From the NCBI GenBank assembly GCA_019417795.1, contig DXUR01000016.1:1-14022 (forward strand): 14,022 nucleotides of DNA, written 5' to 3'. How positions within the stretch are numbered: position 1 is the first letter of the stretch; every line of letters begins with the position of its first letter. Under the pieces are notes generated by a model. The model had not been told where the DNA came from. It did no database searches and saw only the letters and a list, made by a program, of their open reading frames with translations. The stretch comes from Clostridiales bacterium (GTDB taxonomy: Bacteria; Bacillota_A; Clostridia; Oscillospirales; Oscillospiraceae). The translations under genes were made by a program, and so were the position numbers. Of the stretch, positions 1 to 7,397 are shown piece after piece.

Positions 1-33
1 CCGGCGATTTTCAAGGAGGTGCCAGAAACATAA
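1..33 (+). CDS. C-terminal end of an upstream gene (partial)
   Basis: Frame 1 reads PAIFKEVPET and then TAA at 31-33. The stop overlaps the A of the next gene's ATG (TAATG), a typical translational-coupling junction in a packed phage operon. Only ten residues are visible, so the product cannot be identified. In comparable phages a tail-completion or minor tail protein usually lies upstream of the sheath, but that is inference. The frame is favoured over the others because its stop meets the next start so closely. Confidence 0.45.
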   Translation, partial: PAIFKEVPET

Positions 34-284
34 TGGCGAAACCCAAAAAGGCCGAACAGGCCACCACCGTGGTTTACTGCGGCCCGTCCATTCCGGGCGT
101 GGCGAAGCAGTACACCGCATACACCAACGGGATCCCCACCGCGCTGGCGGAGGCTATCGTGAAGCAGCCGGCCATGGAGGGCCTGGTGGTGCCCCTGGAG
201 CAGTTACCGGAGGCCATGAAGAACCTGCGGAGCGGCACGGGGCATATTTCCCGCCTGTATCGTCTGGTACAGGTCAAACACTAA
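33..284 (+). CDS. Small conserved-type phage protein upstream of tail sheath, function unknown
   Basis: This 83-residue protein starts at an ATG preceded by a strong AAGGAGGT at 13-20. It begins with a lysine-rich stretch (MAKPKKAEQ), followed by a mixed hydrophobic body and a basic C-terminus. It has no signal peptide, membrane segment or motif that I recognise. It sits directly before the tail sheath gene, where Mu-like phages often carry a small protein of unknown role (for example DUF2635). I see no clear match to that family. The position suggests a role in tail or connector assembly, but this is inference from context only. Confidence 0.8.
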   Translation: MAKPKKAEQATTVVYCGPSIPGVAKQYTAYTNGIPTALAEAIVKQPAMEGLVVPLEQLPEAMKNLRSGTGHISRLYRLVQVKH

Positions 285-301
285 ACAGGAGGTAGAACAA
301 C

Positions 302-1762
302 ATGGCATACAAACACGGTGTATATAACACCGAGCAGGCCACCAGCCTGACCGTACCCATTCAGGGCAGCGCTGGCCTGCAGGTCATTTTCGGCACGGCG
401 CCCATTCACCTGGCGAAAGACCCCGCGGCGGCGGTCAACACCCCCAAGCTGGTTTACAGCTACAAGGAAGCTGTGGAGGCCGTCGGCTATTCGGACGATT
501 TCGAGAACTTCACCCTTTGCCAGAGCATTAGCGCCTGTTTCCAGGTTTTCAACGTTGCGCCCATTATCCTGGTGAACGTGCTGGATCCCAATAAGGCGGC
601 CCACGTCACGCAGAACCAGGCGGAAAGCTGCGACGTTGTGGACGGCGTGGTGCTGTACGACAAGAAATATGTACTGCTGAACACCCTGGCCGTGAAGAAC
701 GGCAGCGCCACCCTGGTGGCCGGCAGCGACTACGAGGCGGCACATGAGGACGACGGCAGCGTGGCCATTACGCTGCTTTCCACGGCGGCCAAGGAGGCCA
801 GCAGTCTGACCGTGAGCAGCACCAGCCTGAAACCCTCCGGCGTGACCGCTGCCGACATTGTGGGCGGCGTGGACGCCTCCACCGGCAAGGAAACCGGCCT
901 GGAACTGATCCGCCAGATTTACCCCACCCTGGGCATGGTGCCCGGCCTGATCCTGGCACCCGGCTGGAGCCACACCCCCACCGTAGCGGCAGCCCTCCAG
1001 GCCAAGACCGAGAACATCAACGGCAATTTTAATTGCAGTTGCCTTTTGGACATTTCCGCGGACAGCGACGGCGCGGTGGTTTACACCAGCGTAAAGGGCG
1101 CCAAGGAAGCCCTGGGCGCCAGTTCCGCCCATGCGGCGGCCCTGTGGCCCATGGTGGCCGTGGGCGAGAAGAAATATTATTTCTCCGCCATGTTTGCCGC
1201 CCTGACGGCCTACACGGACGCCAACAACGCAGACGTGCCCTACGAAAGCCCGTCCAATAAGGATCTGCGGATCACCGCCACGGTTCTGAAAGACGGCACC
1301 ACGGTGGCGCTGGATCAGCAGCAGGCCAACGACGTGCTGAACGCCAACGGCGTCATTACCGCGATCAACGCCAACGGGTTCAAGTCCTGGGGCAACAACA
1401 CCGCGGCCTATCCCTCCACCACGGATCCGAAAGATCGCTGGTGGGCCGTGCGCCGTTTCTTTGACTGGGACGGAAATAATTTCATTCAGACTTATTTCCA
1501 GAAAGTTGACAAGCCGGGCAATAAGCGCCTGATCCAGTCTATTGTGGACAGCCAGAACATTATCGGCAACGGCTACGTTGCCCGCGACTACTGCGCCGGT
1601 TACCGCGTGGAGTTCCGCAGCGACGAAAACCCCGTTACCAACCTGCTGGCCGGCCACCTGACCGTACACACCTACCTGGCCCCGTACATTCCCGCGGAAT
1701 ATATCGAAAATATCCGTGAGTATGACGTGGACGCCCTGGAAAGCGCAATCGGAGGTGAATAA
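302..1762 (+). CDS. Phage tail sheath protein
   Basis: This 486-residue protein is the contractile sheath subunit, which polymerises around the tail tube and shortens on infection. The N-terminus (YKHGVYNTEQATS, then a segment with IFGTAPIH and a later VLDPNKAAHV) follows the usual start of Phage_sheath_1 proteins. The C-terminal part, with DRWWAVRRFFDW near residue 380, an Asn-rich stretch and GYRVEF..DENP followed by HTYLAPYIPAEYI, matches the conserved sheath C-terminal domain that contacts the tube. The length is normal for the family. The ribosome binding site is AGGAGG just before the ATG. It is followed two bases later by the tail tube gene, the standard sheath-tube pair that marks a myovirus tail. 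Confidence 0.95.
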   Translation: MAYKHGVYNTEQATSLTVPIQGSAGLQVIFGTAPIHLAKDPAAAVNTPKLVYSYKEAVEAVGYSDDFENFTLCQSISACFQVFNVAPIILVNVLDPNKAAHVTQNQAESCDVVDGVVLYDKKYVLLNTLAVKNGSATLVAGSDYEAAHEDDGSVAITLLSTAAKEASSLTVSSTSLKPSGVTAADIVGGVDASTGKETGLELIRQIYPTLGMVPGLILAPGWSHTPTVAAALQAKTENINGNFNCSCLLDISADSDGAVVYTSVKGAKEALGASSAHAAALWPMVAVGEKKYYFSAMFAALTAYTDANNADVPYESPSNKDLRITATVLKDGTTVALDQQQANDVLNANGVITAINANGFKSWGNNTAAYPSTTDPKDRWWAVRRFFDWDGNNFIQTYFQKVDKPGNKRLIQSIVDSQNIIGNGYVARDYCAGYRVEFRSDENPVTNLLAGHLTVHTYLAPYIPAEYIENIREYDVDALESAIGGE

Positions 1763-1764
1763 AG

Positions 1765-2280
1765 ATGAACACGATCCCCACTAAGATCAACCGTTACAAC
1801 GTCTACAACAAGGGAAACCGTCTGCTGGGCGTCGGTGAGGAAATGGCGCTGCCGGACTTTGAGCCGTCCAGCGAAACCGTGACCGGCGCCGGGATCCTGG
1901 GTGAGATCGACGACCCCACCGTGGGCTATTTCGGCAATCAGGAACTGGAAATCCCGTTCCGTCTGCTGGACAAGGAAACCGCCGACATGATGGACATGAC
2001 CAAGGCCGTGCAGCTGGAGATCCGCGGCGCCCAGCAGACCACCAACACCGAGGGCGATATTGAGTTCAGACCCATGCGCGTGGTGGTTCGTGGCCGCGGC
2101 GGAAAGCTGACCACCGGCAAGGTCAAGGCAGGCAGCCCCATGGACACCGCGATCACGCTGACCATTCTTTACATTCTCATTGAGGTGGACGGCAAGACCG
2201 TGGTGGAACTGGACAAGCTGAACGAGGTTTACAAGGTCAACGGCGTGGACGTTCTGGCCAAGATCAAGGAGATGTGCTGA
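1765..2280 (+). CDS. Phage major tail tube protein
   Basis: This 171-residue protein resembles the P2 FII / Phage_tube family, whose subunits stack as hexameric rings to form the inner tail tube. Visible family features are the N-terminal KINRYNVYNKGNRLLGVGEE, the central EIPFRLLDKETADMM, the REVR-like segment EFRPMRVVVRGRGGKL, and a C-terminal half with ELDKLNEVYKVNGVDVL (family members end in a similar D-x-N-x-x-Y-x-V-N-G-x-D). The length is typical. The ribosome binding site GGAGGTGA (1751-1758) lies inside the end of the sheath gene, and the start is two bases after the sheath stop, so the two genes are probably translationally coupled. Confidence 0.95.
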   Translation: MNTIPTKINRYNVYNKGNRLLGVGEEMALPDFEPSSETVTGAGILGEIDDPTVGYFGNQELEIPFRLLDKETADMMDMTKAVQLEIRGAQQTTNTEGDIEFRPMRVVVRGRGGKLTTGKVKAGSPMDTAITLTILYILIEVDGKTVVELDKLNEVYKVNGVDVLAKIKEMC

Positions 2281-2281
2281 C

Positions 2282-2656
2282 ATGAGCGACGAAAAGAAAA
2301 TGGACACCGCCATGCTGGCGGAGAACGACGAAAACACCGCGGCGGAGGAAAACGCCCTGGTTATGAAGCTGGACAAGCCTTTCACCTTTGAGGGGCAGAC
2401 GTACACAGAAGTGGACCTGTCCGGCCTGGAGGACACCACGGCGGCAGACCTGCAGGCCGTGGGCCGTTTCGTGACGAAGAAGAACCCGGCGGCGAACCCC
2501 GCAACCGTGGAAATGACGCTGGAATACGCCCAGTTCATGGCGGCCCGCGTCGCCCACCTGCCGCTGGAGTTTTTCGAGCGCCTCCCCGCAAAGGAGGCAA
2601 TCAAGCTGAAAGGCATTGTCGTGGGTTTTCTTTACGGCGGGGCTGGGGACAACTAA
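2282..2656 (+). CDS. Tail assembly chaperone, short form (gpE-like)
   Basis: This 124-residue acidic protein lies between the tube and tape measure genes, the fixed place of tail assembly chaperones. The segment LDKPFTFEGQTYTEVDLSGLEDTTAADLQAV (residues about 29-60) follows the P2 gpE / Mu gp41-like pattern of a short beta part followed by L-x-G-L. The C-terminus (FLYGGAGDN) ends soon after a possible slippery heptamer. The protein is expected to bind the tape measure in the cytoplasm while the tube is built; it is not part of the virion. The start follows AAGGAGA at 2266-2272, inside the end of the tube gene. It is the zero-frame product of a probable frameshifting pair. Confidence 0.85.
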   Translation: MSDEKKMDTAMLAENDENTAAEENALVMKLDKPFTFEGQTYTEVDLSGLEDTTAADLQAVGRFVTKKNPAANPATVEMTLEYAQFMAARVAHLPLEFFERLPAKEAIKLKGIVVGFLYGGAGDN

Positions 2657-2814
2657 CGCCCGCCGTCATAAACAGGGCCTGCGTCGGGTTGTCCATACAA
2701 CTGCGGACAGGGCTGGATTATCTTCTGGCCCTGTCCGTTTCGGACTTGAACGAACTGGCGGACACGGTGACGCAGTACGCGGAGGAGGTGGCAAAACATG
2801 GCCGGCAAAAATAA
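2282..2814 (+). CDS. Tail assembly chaperone, -1 frameshift fusion (gpE+E'-like)
   Basis: The zero frame stops at 2654-2656, but the -1 frame is open from well upstream down to TAA at 2812-2814. It reads GQLTPAVINRACVGLSI and later LDYLLALSVSDLNELADTVTQY, which looks like real protein: a helical tail with the L-x-Y-L-x-x-L-x-x-x-D/E-L pattern seen in E' segments. A shift at G GGT TTT (2623-2629) would give about 116 shared residues plus 61 new ones (177 aa). The new end overlaps the tape measure start at 2798 by 17 bases. In P2, lambda and many other tailed phages the chaperone gene makes a short form and a longer frameshifted form in a fixed ratio. The product is inferred from the sequence, not shown. 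Confidence 0.75.
2623..2629 (+). promoter_or_regulatory. Candidate -1 ribosomal frameshift site GGGTTTT
   Basis: The heptamer fits the X XXY YYZ rule (X=G, Y=T, Z=T) in the correct phase. The zero frame reads GTG GGT TTT CTT, so both tRNAs can re-pair one base back on GGG and TTT. It lies 24 bases before the zero-frame stop and leads into the open -1 frame that carries the chaperone extension. A GC-rich segment (CGGCGGGGCTGGGG) follows and might stall the ribosome, but I did not find an unambiguous stimulatory hairpin. Confidence 0.65.
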
Positions 2815-5005
2815 GCTGTACGAACTGATGATTAGCATAGGCGCCAAGAAAGAAAGTTCGCTGAGTAAAGCGTGTTTAGGCGCAAGCAACGATCTGGCGT
2901 CGTTAGGGCAGACGGCAAAGACCGCGGGAAAGATCGCCGCCGGTGCCATGGTAGCAGCCGCCACCGCTGTGGCGACCCTGGGAACCGCTGCGGTGAAATC
3001 CGCGGCGGAGTATGAGGCCCAGCTGGCCAACGTTTCCACGCTGCTGACCGGCACGGAGGCAGAGGTGGCCGCACGAACGGCGGAAATCGGGGATCAGGTT
3101 CTGGAAATCTCCAACCGCACGGGCGTGGCCACGGCTGACCTGACGGACGGAATGTATCAGGTGGTTTCCGCTTTCGGTGACAGCGCAGACGCCGCGGCCA
3201 TTCTGGAAACCGCGGCGAAATCCGCGGCGGCAGGAAACGCGACCACGACGGACAGTATCAACCTACTTTCTGCCATAACCAAGGGTTACGGCGATACCTC
3301 CGCGGAGGCGGTGCAGCAGGCGGCGGATCTGGCATTTGCCACCGTAAGACTGGGCCAGACCTCTTTCCCGGAACTGGCCGCAGGCATGGGCAAGGTCATT
3401 CCCCTGGCCAGTACCCTGGGGCTGGAGCAAGAACAGCTATGGGGCGCCATGGCCACGCTGACCGGCGTTACAGGTTCCACGGCGGAAGTGGTTACGCAGA
3501 TGAAAGCCACAATGCAGGCGTTCCTCTCCCCGTCCAAGAATATGCAGGCTGCCCTTAAAAACATGGGCTATGAAAGCGGCCAAGCGCTGCTTGAAAGCAA
3601 GGGCCTGCAGGGATCTCTGGACGCCCTAAAGGACGCTGTGGGAGGCAACGAACTGGCGTTTGCGGGCCTGTTCTCCTCTGTGGAGGCACAAACCGCGGTG
3701 CTGGCTATGGCAGGCAACCAGGCCGAAAACCTGACCAGCAAGACGGCGGAAATGTACGAAGCCACCGGCGCGGCAAATACCGCCTTTGAGCGGCAGACCA
3801 ACAACCTGAAATATGACATTAAGATGATTAAAAACCTGGGCGCCAATTTCTTGACGCAGCTGGGCACCAACATTCTGCCGTATGTGCGGGAGTTCGCGGA
3901 GGCGGCCCTGCCGGTGGTTTCGGAGGCGCTGGAGAAGATCGGCGGCTACATGACCGGAACCATCATTCCGGCGGCGGAAACCGCGGTGAAATGGATTTCG
4001 GAACACCGCACCCTGATCCTGGCGCTGGCGGCGGGTATTGCCACCGCTGTGGCGGCCTACAAGGCGTATAAAGTGGCGGTCACCGCCTACAACGCAGTTA
4101 TGGCCGTGTATAAAGTGGTCACAGCAGCAAGCGCCACGGGCACCTTTACCCTGGCGGGCGCCATGACGGCGCTAAATCTTCCCGTGCTGGCAGTTGTGGC
4201 CGCCATCGGCCTGGCTGTGGCGGCGGGGATCCTGATTTATAAGAACTGGGACAAGATCAAGGCCAAGGCCGTGGAACTGGGCGCGAAGATCTCCGAGGTA
4301 TGGGGAAACATCAAGACCGGCGTTTCCGAGGCCGTGGCGAACCTGGTTTCTGCGTTCCAGTCTAATTTCCCCCTGCTGTCCGCTTATTTGAGCGGGTGGT
4401 GGGAAAGTGTTTCGGCGGCCTGGGAGAACGTCAAGGCCATTTTTGCCAATATCATTGACTTTGTGCAGAACGTATTTGCAGGCAACTGGAGCGCCGCCTG
4501 GGACAATATCGTGGCCATTTTCGGAAACGTGTTTGGCATGATCGTGAACCTGGCGAAAGCACCCATAAACGGAGTTATTTCCGCAATCAACTGGGTGCTG
4601 GAGAAGATCAACAGCATTTCCGTGACGATCCCGGACTGGGTTCCGGGCGTCGGCGGGAAAACCCTGGGCTTTAACATTCCGACGATCCCCGCCCTGGCTG
4701 CCGGTGGTATTGCCACGGCGCCCACGCTGGCGCAGATCGGTGAGGGCGGAGAGCCGGAGGCGGTGCTGCCGCTGTCCAAGCTGGCGGCCCTCTTGGACGA
4801 ATGGACGAAGCCGAAGCCGACACCGGGCGGCGGAACGGGCGGCGGCGGTGAAACCGTCGTTTTCTCCCCGGTATTCAATTTCTACGGCGGGACGCCGAGC
4901 CGCGAGGAGGCCGAGGAGGCCGGGCGGATCAGTTTCGCGGAGTTCAAGAAACTGTATAGGCAGATGAAAGCCGAGGAGAAGCGCAAGCAATTCAGCCCGG
5001 CATAA
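2798..5005 (+). CDS. Phage tail tape measure protein (TP901-type)
   Basis: This 735-residue protein sets tail length and is carried inside the tube. The N-terminal 330 residues are rich in Ala/Ser/Thr and contain the TP901 core pattern: EYEAQLANVSTLL near residue 70, then a Met-x-x-V-S-A-F-G segment, then TSFPELAAGMGKVIPLA and LWGAMATLTGVTG. Hydrophobic segments lie near residues 46-66, 405-425 and 461-481, as expected for a protein ejected into the host membrane. The C-terminal block PALAAGGIATAPTLAQIGEG, followed by PEAVLPLS, is a common tape-measure ending. No peptidase or lysozyme domain is visible. By the usual length rule, 735 residues imply a tail on the order of 100 nm (inference). 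The binding site GGAGGAGG at 2781-2788 supports the ATG, which overlaps the frameshift extension of the chaperone. Confidence 0.93.
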   Translation: MAGKNKLYELMISIGAKKESSLSKACLGASNDLASLGQTAKTAGKIAAGAMVAAATAVATLGTAAVKSAAEYEAQLANVSTLLTGTEAEVAARTAEIGDQVLEISNRTGVATADLTDGMYQVVSAFGDSADAAAILETAAKSAAAGNATTTDSINLLSAITKGYGDTSAEAVQQAADLAFATVRLGQTSFPELAAGMGKVIPLASTLGLEQEQLWGAMATLTGVTGSTAEVVTQMKATMQAFLSPSKNMQAALKNMGYESGQALLESKGLQGSLDALKDAVGGNELAFAGLFSSVEAQTAVLAMAGNQAENLTSKTAEMYEATGAANTAFERQTNNLKYDIKMIKNLGANFLTQLGTNILPYVREFAEAALPVVSEALEKIGGYMTGTIIPAAETAVKWISEHRTLILALAAGIATAVAAYKAYKVAVTAYNAVMAVYKVVTAASATGTFTLAGAMTALNLPVLAVVAAIGLAVAAGILIYKNWDKIKAKAVELGAKISEVWGNIKTGVSEAVANLVSAFQSNFPLLSAYLSGWWESVSAAWENVKAIFANIIDFVQNVFAGNWSAAWDNIVAIFGNVFGMIVNLAKAPINGVISAINWVLEKINSISVTIPDWVPGVGGKTLGFNIPTIPALAAGGIATAPTLAQIGEGGEPEAVLPLSKLAALLDEWTKPKPTPGGGTGGGGETVVFSPVFNFYGGTPSREEAEEAGRISFAEFKKLYRQMKAEEKRKQFSPA

Positions 5006-5020
5006 GAGGAGGACCACACC

Positions 5021-5233
5021 ATGGAAAGCACCTACACCACCAAGCAGGGGGACGTATGGGACAAAATCGCCTATGAGGTGTACGGCGACGAAGAATACAC
5101 CGGCTGGCTGATGGAAAACAATTTCCCGCTGCTGGACACGTTCGTGTTTGACGCCGGGGTGGTCCTCCAGACCCCGGCCCCGCCGGAGCAGACCGCAGCC
5201 AATGACCTGCCAATCTGGAGGAGCAAGGTATGA
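5021..5233 (+). CDS. Phage tail protein X (LysM-like baseplate/tail protein)
   Basis: This 70-residue protein has a single LysM-like fold matching the P2 gpX (Phage_tail_X) family. It shows YTTKQGDVWDKIAYEVYGDE at the N-terminus, LMENNFPLLDTFVFDAGVVL in the middle and a Pro-rich end (TPAPPEQ). In related contractile systems such proteins sit near the hub, joining the tape measure end and the baseplate. It is preceded by AGAGGAGG at 5005-5012. Its stop overlaps the gpD start in an ATGA junction, so the two are probably translated together. Confidence 0.9.
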   Translation: MESTYTTKQGDVWDKIAYEVYGDEEYTGWLMENNFPLLDTFVFDAGVVLQTPAPPEQTAANDLPIWRSKV

Positions 5234-6228
5234 ATACACGGCGGGCGTATGTAGACCTGATTTACAACGGAACCGCAGCCACGGCGGAAATTTCCGGTTT
5301 CGTGACGGATATTTCATACACGGATCCGGCCAGCGGAGAGGCGGACAGCCTGGACATTACGCTGCAAGACCGGGATCGCCGGTGGACGGGGGCGTGGATC
5401 CCCGTCGCCGGTGACACCCTGGCCGCGACGATCCGGGCGCTGAACTGCCAGTATTCCGGGGACAACCGGATCCTGCCGTGCGGTTTCTTTATCGTGGACA
5501 GTTTCAGCTTTTCCGGCTGGCCGGTTTCCGGGAGCATTTCCGCGATCTCCACGCCGCTGGACAGCAGTTTCACCACCACCCAGCGGACAAAGACCTGGGA
5601 AAACGTGACCATAAAAGAGATCGGAACCGAGATCGCAGGCCGCGCCGGGATCGCGCTGGCCTGGGACGTGGAGGGCGACCCGTTCACGATCAAGAGCGTG
5701 GAGCAATCGGAACAAACCGACTGTGAATTTTACATGAACCTGTGCAACACCTACGGGCTGGCCATGAAAGTCTACGCCCAAAAGATCGTGGTGTATGACC
5801 GGGAGGCATACAAGAAAAAGGGCGCGGCGGCGGTGCTGTCCCCGTCCAGTATGAAATCCTGGTCATGGCAGCAGGATCAGGCCGGCACCTATACCGGCGG
5901 AGAGTTCACATACACCAGCCCGGCCACGGAAAAGGAAATCAAGGTGACCGTGGGCAAGGGCAGCCGGATCCTAAAGCAGAGCGGCAAGGCCGACAGCAAG
6001 GCCGACGCGGAACGGAAGATCAAGGCGGCGGTGGCCAAGGCAAACCACGGCAAGACAAAACTTTCCGCCACCATTGTGGGAAACGCCTCTCTGGTGGCCT
6101 CCCAATGCGTCCAGGTGGTGGGCCTGGGGAAGCTGTCCGGCAAGTATTACATTGACACCATTACCCACAACGTCAGCGGATCCGGCGGCTACACCATGGA
6201 CCTGGAAATGTCGCTGGTGGAGGAATGA
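5230..6228 (+). CDS. Baseplate hub protein, late control gene D-like (gpD)
   Basis: This 332-residue protein matches the Phage_GPD family, whose trimers form the baseplate hub (T4 gp27-like) that holds the central spike. Visible features are the N-terminal RRAYVDLIYNGTAATAEISG and DSLDITLQDRDRRWTGAWIP, the segment TKTWENVTIKEIGTEIAGRA with the following helix, and QTDCEFYMNLCNTYGLAMKVY near residue 160. The C-terminal end carries a GKYYIDTITHNVSGSGGYTM segment typical of family members. The name late control comes from P2 and does not imply a regulatory role. The start overlaps the gpX stop (ATGA) and follows GGAGGAG at 5217-5223. Confidence 0.92.
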   Translation: MNTRRAYVDLIYNGTAATAEISGFVTDISYTDPASGEADSLDITLQDRDRRWTGAWIPVAGDTLAATIRALNCQYSGDNRILPCGFFIVDSFSFSGWPVSGSISAISTPLDSSFTTTQRTKTWENVTIKEIGTEIAGRAGIALAWDVEGDPFTIKSVEQSEQTDCEFYMNLCNTYGLAMKVYAQKIVVYDREAYKKKGAAAVLSPSSMKSWSWQQDQAGTYTGGEFTYTSPATEKEIKVTVGKGSRILKQSGKADSKADAERKIKAAVAKANHGKTKLSATIVGNASLVASQCVQVVGLGKLSGKYYIDTITHNVSGSGGYTMDLEMSLVEE

Positions 6229-6243
6229 CGCGAGGAGGAACGC

Positions 6244-6687
6244 ATGGAAAACAATATCCGGCTGGGTAAGATTTCAGCCATTGATTACGCCGCGGGCACG
6301 GTCCGCGTGGTGTACCACGAAAAGGACGACGCCGTGACCGCCCCCATTCCCCTGATTTCATCGGAGTATTTCATGCCGGAGGTGGACGACATGGTTATGG
6401 TGCTTCACCTCTCCAACGGCACGGAGGCGGGCGTGGTCCTGGGACGACCGTGGAGCGAAAAGAACAAGCCCCCGGAGGGTTCCAAAGGGCTTTACCGCAA
6501 AGACCTGGCCCGTTCGCCGGGTGAGGCCATGATCCGCTATAAGGACGGCACCATGACCATCAAGGCCGCCAAGCTGGTGATTGACGGAACCGTGACCGTC
6601 AGCGGCGACGTGACCGCCGGCGGGGTTTCCTTGGACAACCACACCCACACGGACAGCATGGGCGGCGGAACCTCCGGGCCATCGTAA
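6244..6687 (+). CDS. Baseplate assembly protein V (central spike, OB-fold)
   Basis: This 147-residue protein has the gpV layout. An N-terminal OB-fold (GKISAIDYAAGTVRVVYHEK, then SEYFMPEVDDMVMVLHL and GVVLGRPWS) is followed by a short repetitive beta segment (KAAKLVIDGTVTVSGDVTAG) and a C-terminal Asn-His-Thr-His motif at residues 132-135. Gly-Gly and Gly-Pro follow that motif. In P2 gpV the equivalent His-x-His motif binds a metal ion at the needle tip that punctures the membrane; the same role is inferred here. The binding site GAGGAGGA lies just upstream. The protein is shorter than P2 gpV, so the needle would be short. Confidence 0.92.
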   Translation: MENNIRLGKISAIDYAAGTVRVVYHEKDDAVTAPIPLISSEYFMPEVDDMVMVLHLSNGTEAGVVLGRPWSEKNKPPEGSKGLYRKDLARSPGEAMIRYKDGTMTIKAAKLVIDGTVTVSGDVTAGGVSLDNHTHTDSMGGGTSGPS

Positions 6688-6702
6688 GGAGGCGATTTAC
6701 AC

Positions 6703-7095
6703 ATGATCGGAACGCTGGGGCGCAAAATCATTTTTGAGGTGAGCGACAACAGGGTTTTGACCTTTGAGAGCATGAGCCGCGAGGTTTCCGGGCGCTGGAC
6801 CGAACACGAAGTTTTAGGCGTGAAGCCGAAAGCGGAGTTTTTAGGGCCTGGCCTCCAGACCATAAGCCTGACCATTCACCTGTCCGCTGCCCTGGGCGTG
6901 AAGCCGCGGCGGATCCTGGACATGGTGGAGCGCATGGTGGAAAGAGGTTCGACGGAGTACCTGGTGATCGGCGGCAGACTGGTGGGCCGCCGTCCGTTCC
7001 GCGTTACAGGATCGAGTGAAGCCTGGGACAAGGTTTACAGCCGCGGAGAATTGGCCAAGGCTACCCTGACCATTTCACTGGAGGAATACGCATGA
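6703..7095 (+). CDS. Phage tail protein U-like (gpU)
   Basis: This 130-residue protein fits the P2 gpU family. It has an N-terminal beta segment, the phrase REVSGRWTEHEVLGVKPKAE followed by FLGPGLQTISLTIHLSA, and a C-terminal beta part ending LTISLEEY. gpU-type proteins act at the tail terminus or in tail assembly; the exact role in this phage is not established. In P2, gpU lies next to the tape measure and gpD, whereas here it sits between gpV and gpW. The ribosome binding site is AAGGAGG at 6687-6693. Its stop overlaps the next start (ATGA). Confidence 0.82.
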   Translation: MIGTLGRKIIFEVSDNRVLTFESMSREVSGRWTEHEVLGVKPKAEFLGPGLQTISLTIHLSAALGVKPRRILDMVERMVERGSTEYLVIGGRLVGRRPFRVTGSSEAWDKVYSRGELAKATLTISLEEYA

Positions 7096-7397
7096 ACGAA
7101 AACGACCTTTTCAATTTCCAGCTGGAATATACGTTCACGGCGGACTGGCTGGCAGAACTGGATCGGCAGCTGGCCCTCCTGCTGTCCACACGGGAGGGCA
7201 CCATGCCGCTGGATCGGGCTTTCGGCCTGAACATGGATTTTGTGGATATGCCGCCAGAGGCCGCAAAGAGCCTTTACACGGCGGAGGTCACCGAAAAGGT
7301 GTCCAAATTCATACCGGAGGTGCGGGTGCAGGAAGTGACCTGGACCGGCGGCAACACCGGAAAACTTTTTCCCAAGGTGGTGATAACAAGTGCCTGA
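7092..7397 (+). CDS. Baseplate wedge protein, gpW/gp25 family
   Basis: This 101-residue protein matches the GPW_gp25 family. The core reads LLLSTREGTMPLDRAFGLNMDFVDMP, the conserved start (T-x-x-G-x-x-P-x-x-x-x-F-G), followed by a helix (ESLYT-like region AAKSLYTAEVTEKVSKF) and an I-P-E-V-R-V strand. In P2 the start of this last part reads E-P-R. gp25-like proteins form part of the wedge that links baseplate and sheath and starts sheath polymerisation. The family is often labelled lysozyme-like, but it lacks lysozyme activity in contractile systems. The start overlaps the gpU stop. Confidence 0.87.
   Translation: MNENDLFNFQLEYTFTADWLAELDRQLALLLSTREGTMPLDRAFGLNMDFVDMPPEAAKSLYTAEVTEKVSKFIPEVRVQEVTWTGGNTGKLFPKVVITSA

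Noticed and set aside
281..1669. A 462-residue minus-strand open frame opposite the tail sheath
   Set aside because: It is the antisense shadow of a clearly recognised sheath gene in GC-rich DNA. It has low-complexity Gly/Val/His-rich composition and all neighbours lie on the + strand.
2616..2828. A 70-residue + strand frame after the tail chaperone
   Set aside because: It has no ribosome binding site and a Gly/Arg-rich unnatural sequence. The third frame (-1 to the chaperone) gives a far more protein-like extension.
4172..5317. A 381-residue minus-strand open frame across the tape measure end and gpX
   Set aside because: It spans three confident + strand genes, has an Arg/Gly/His-rich shadow composition and no recognisable domain.
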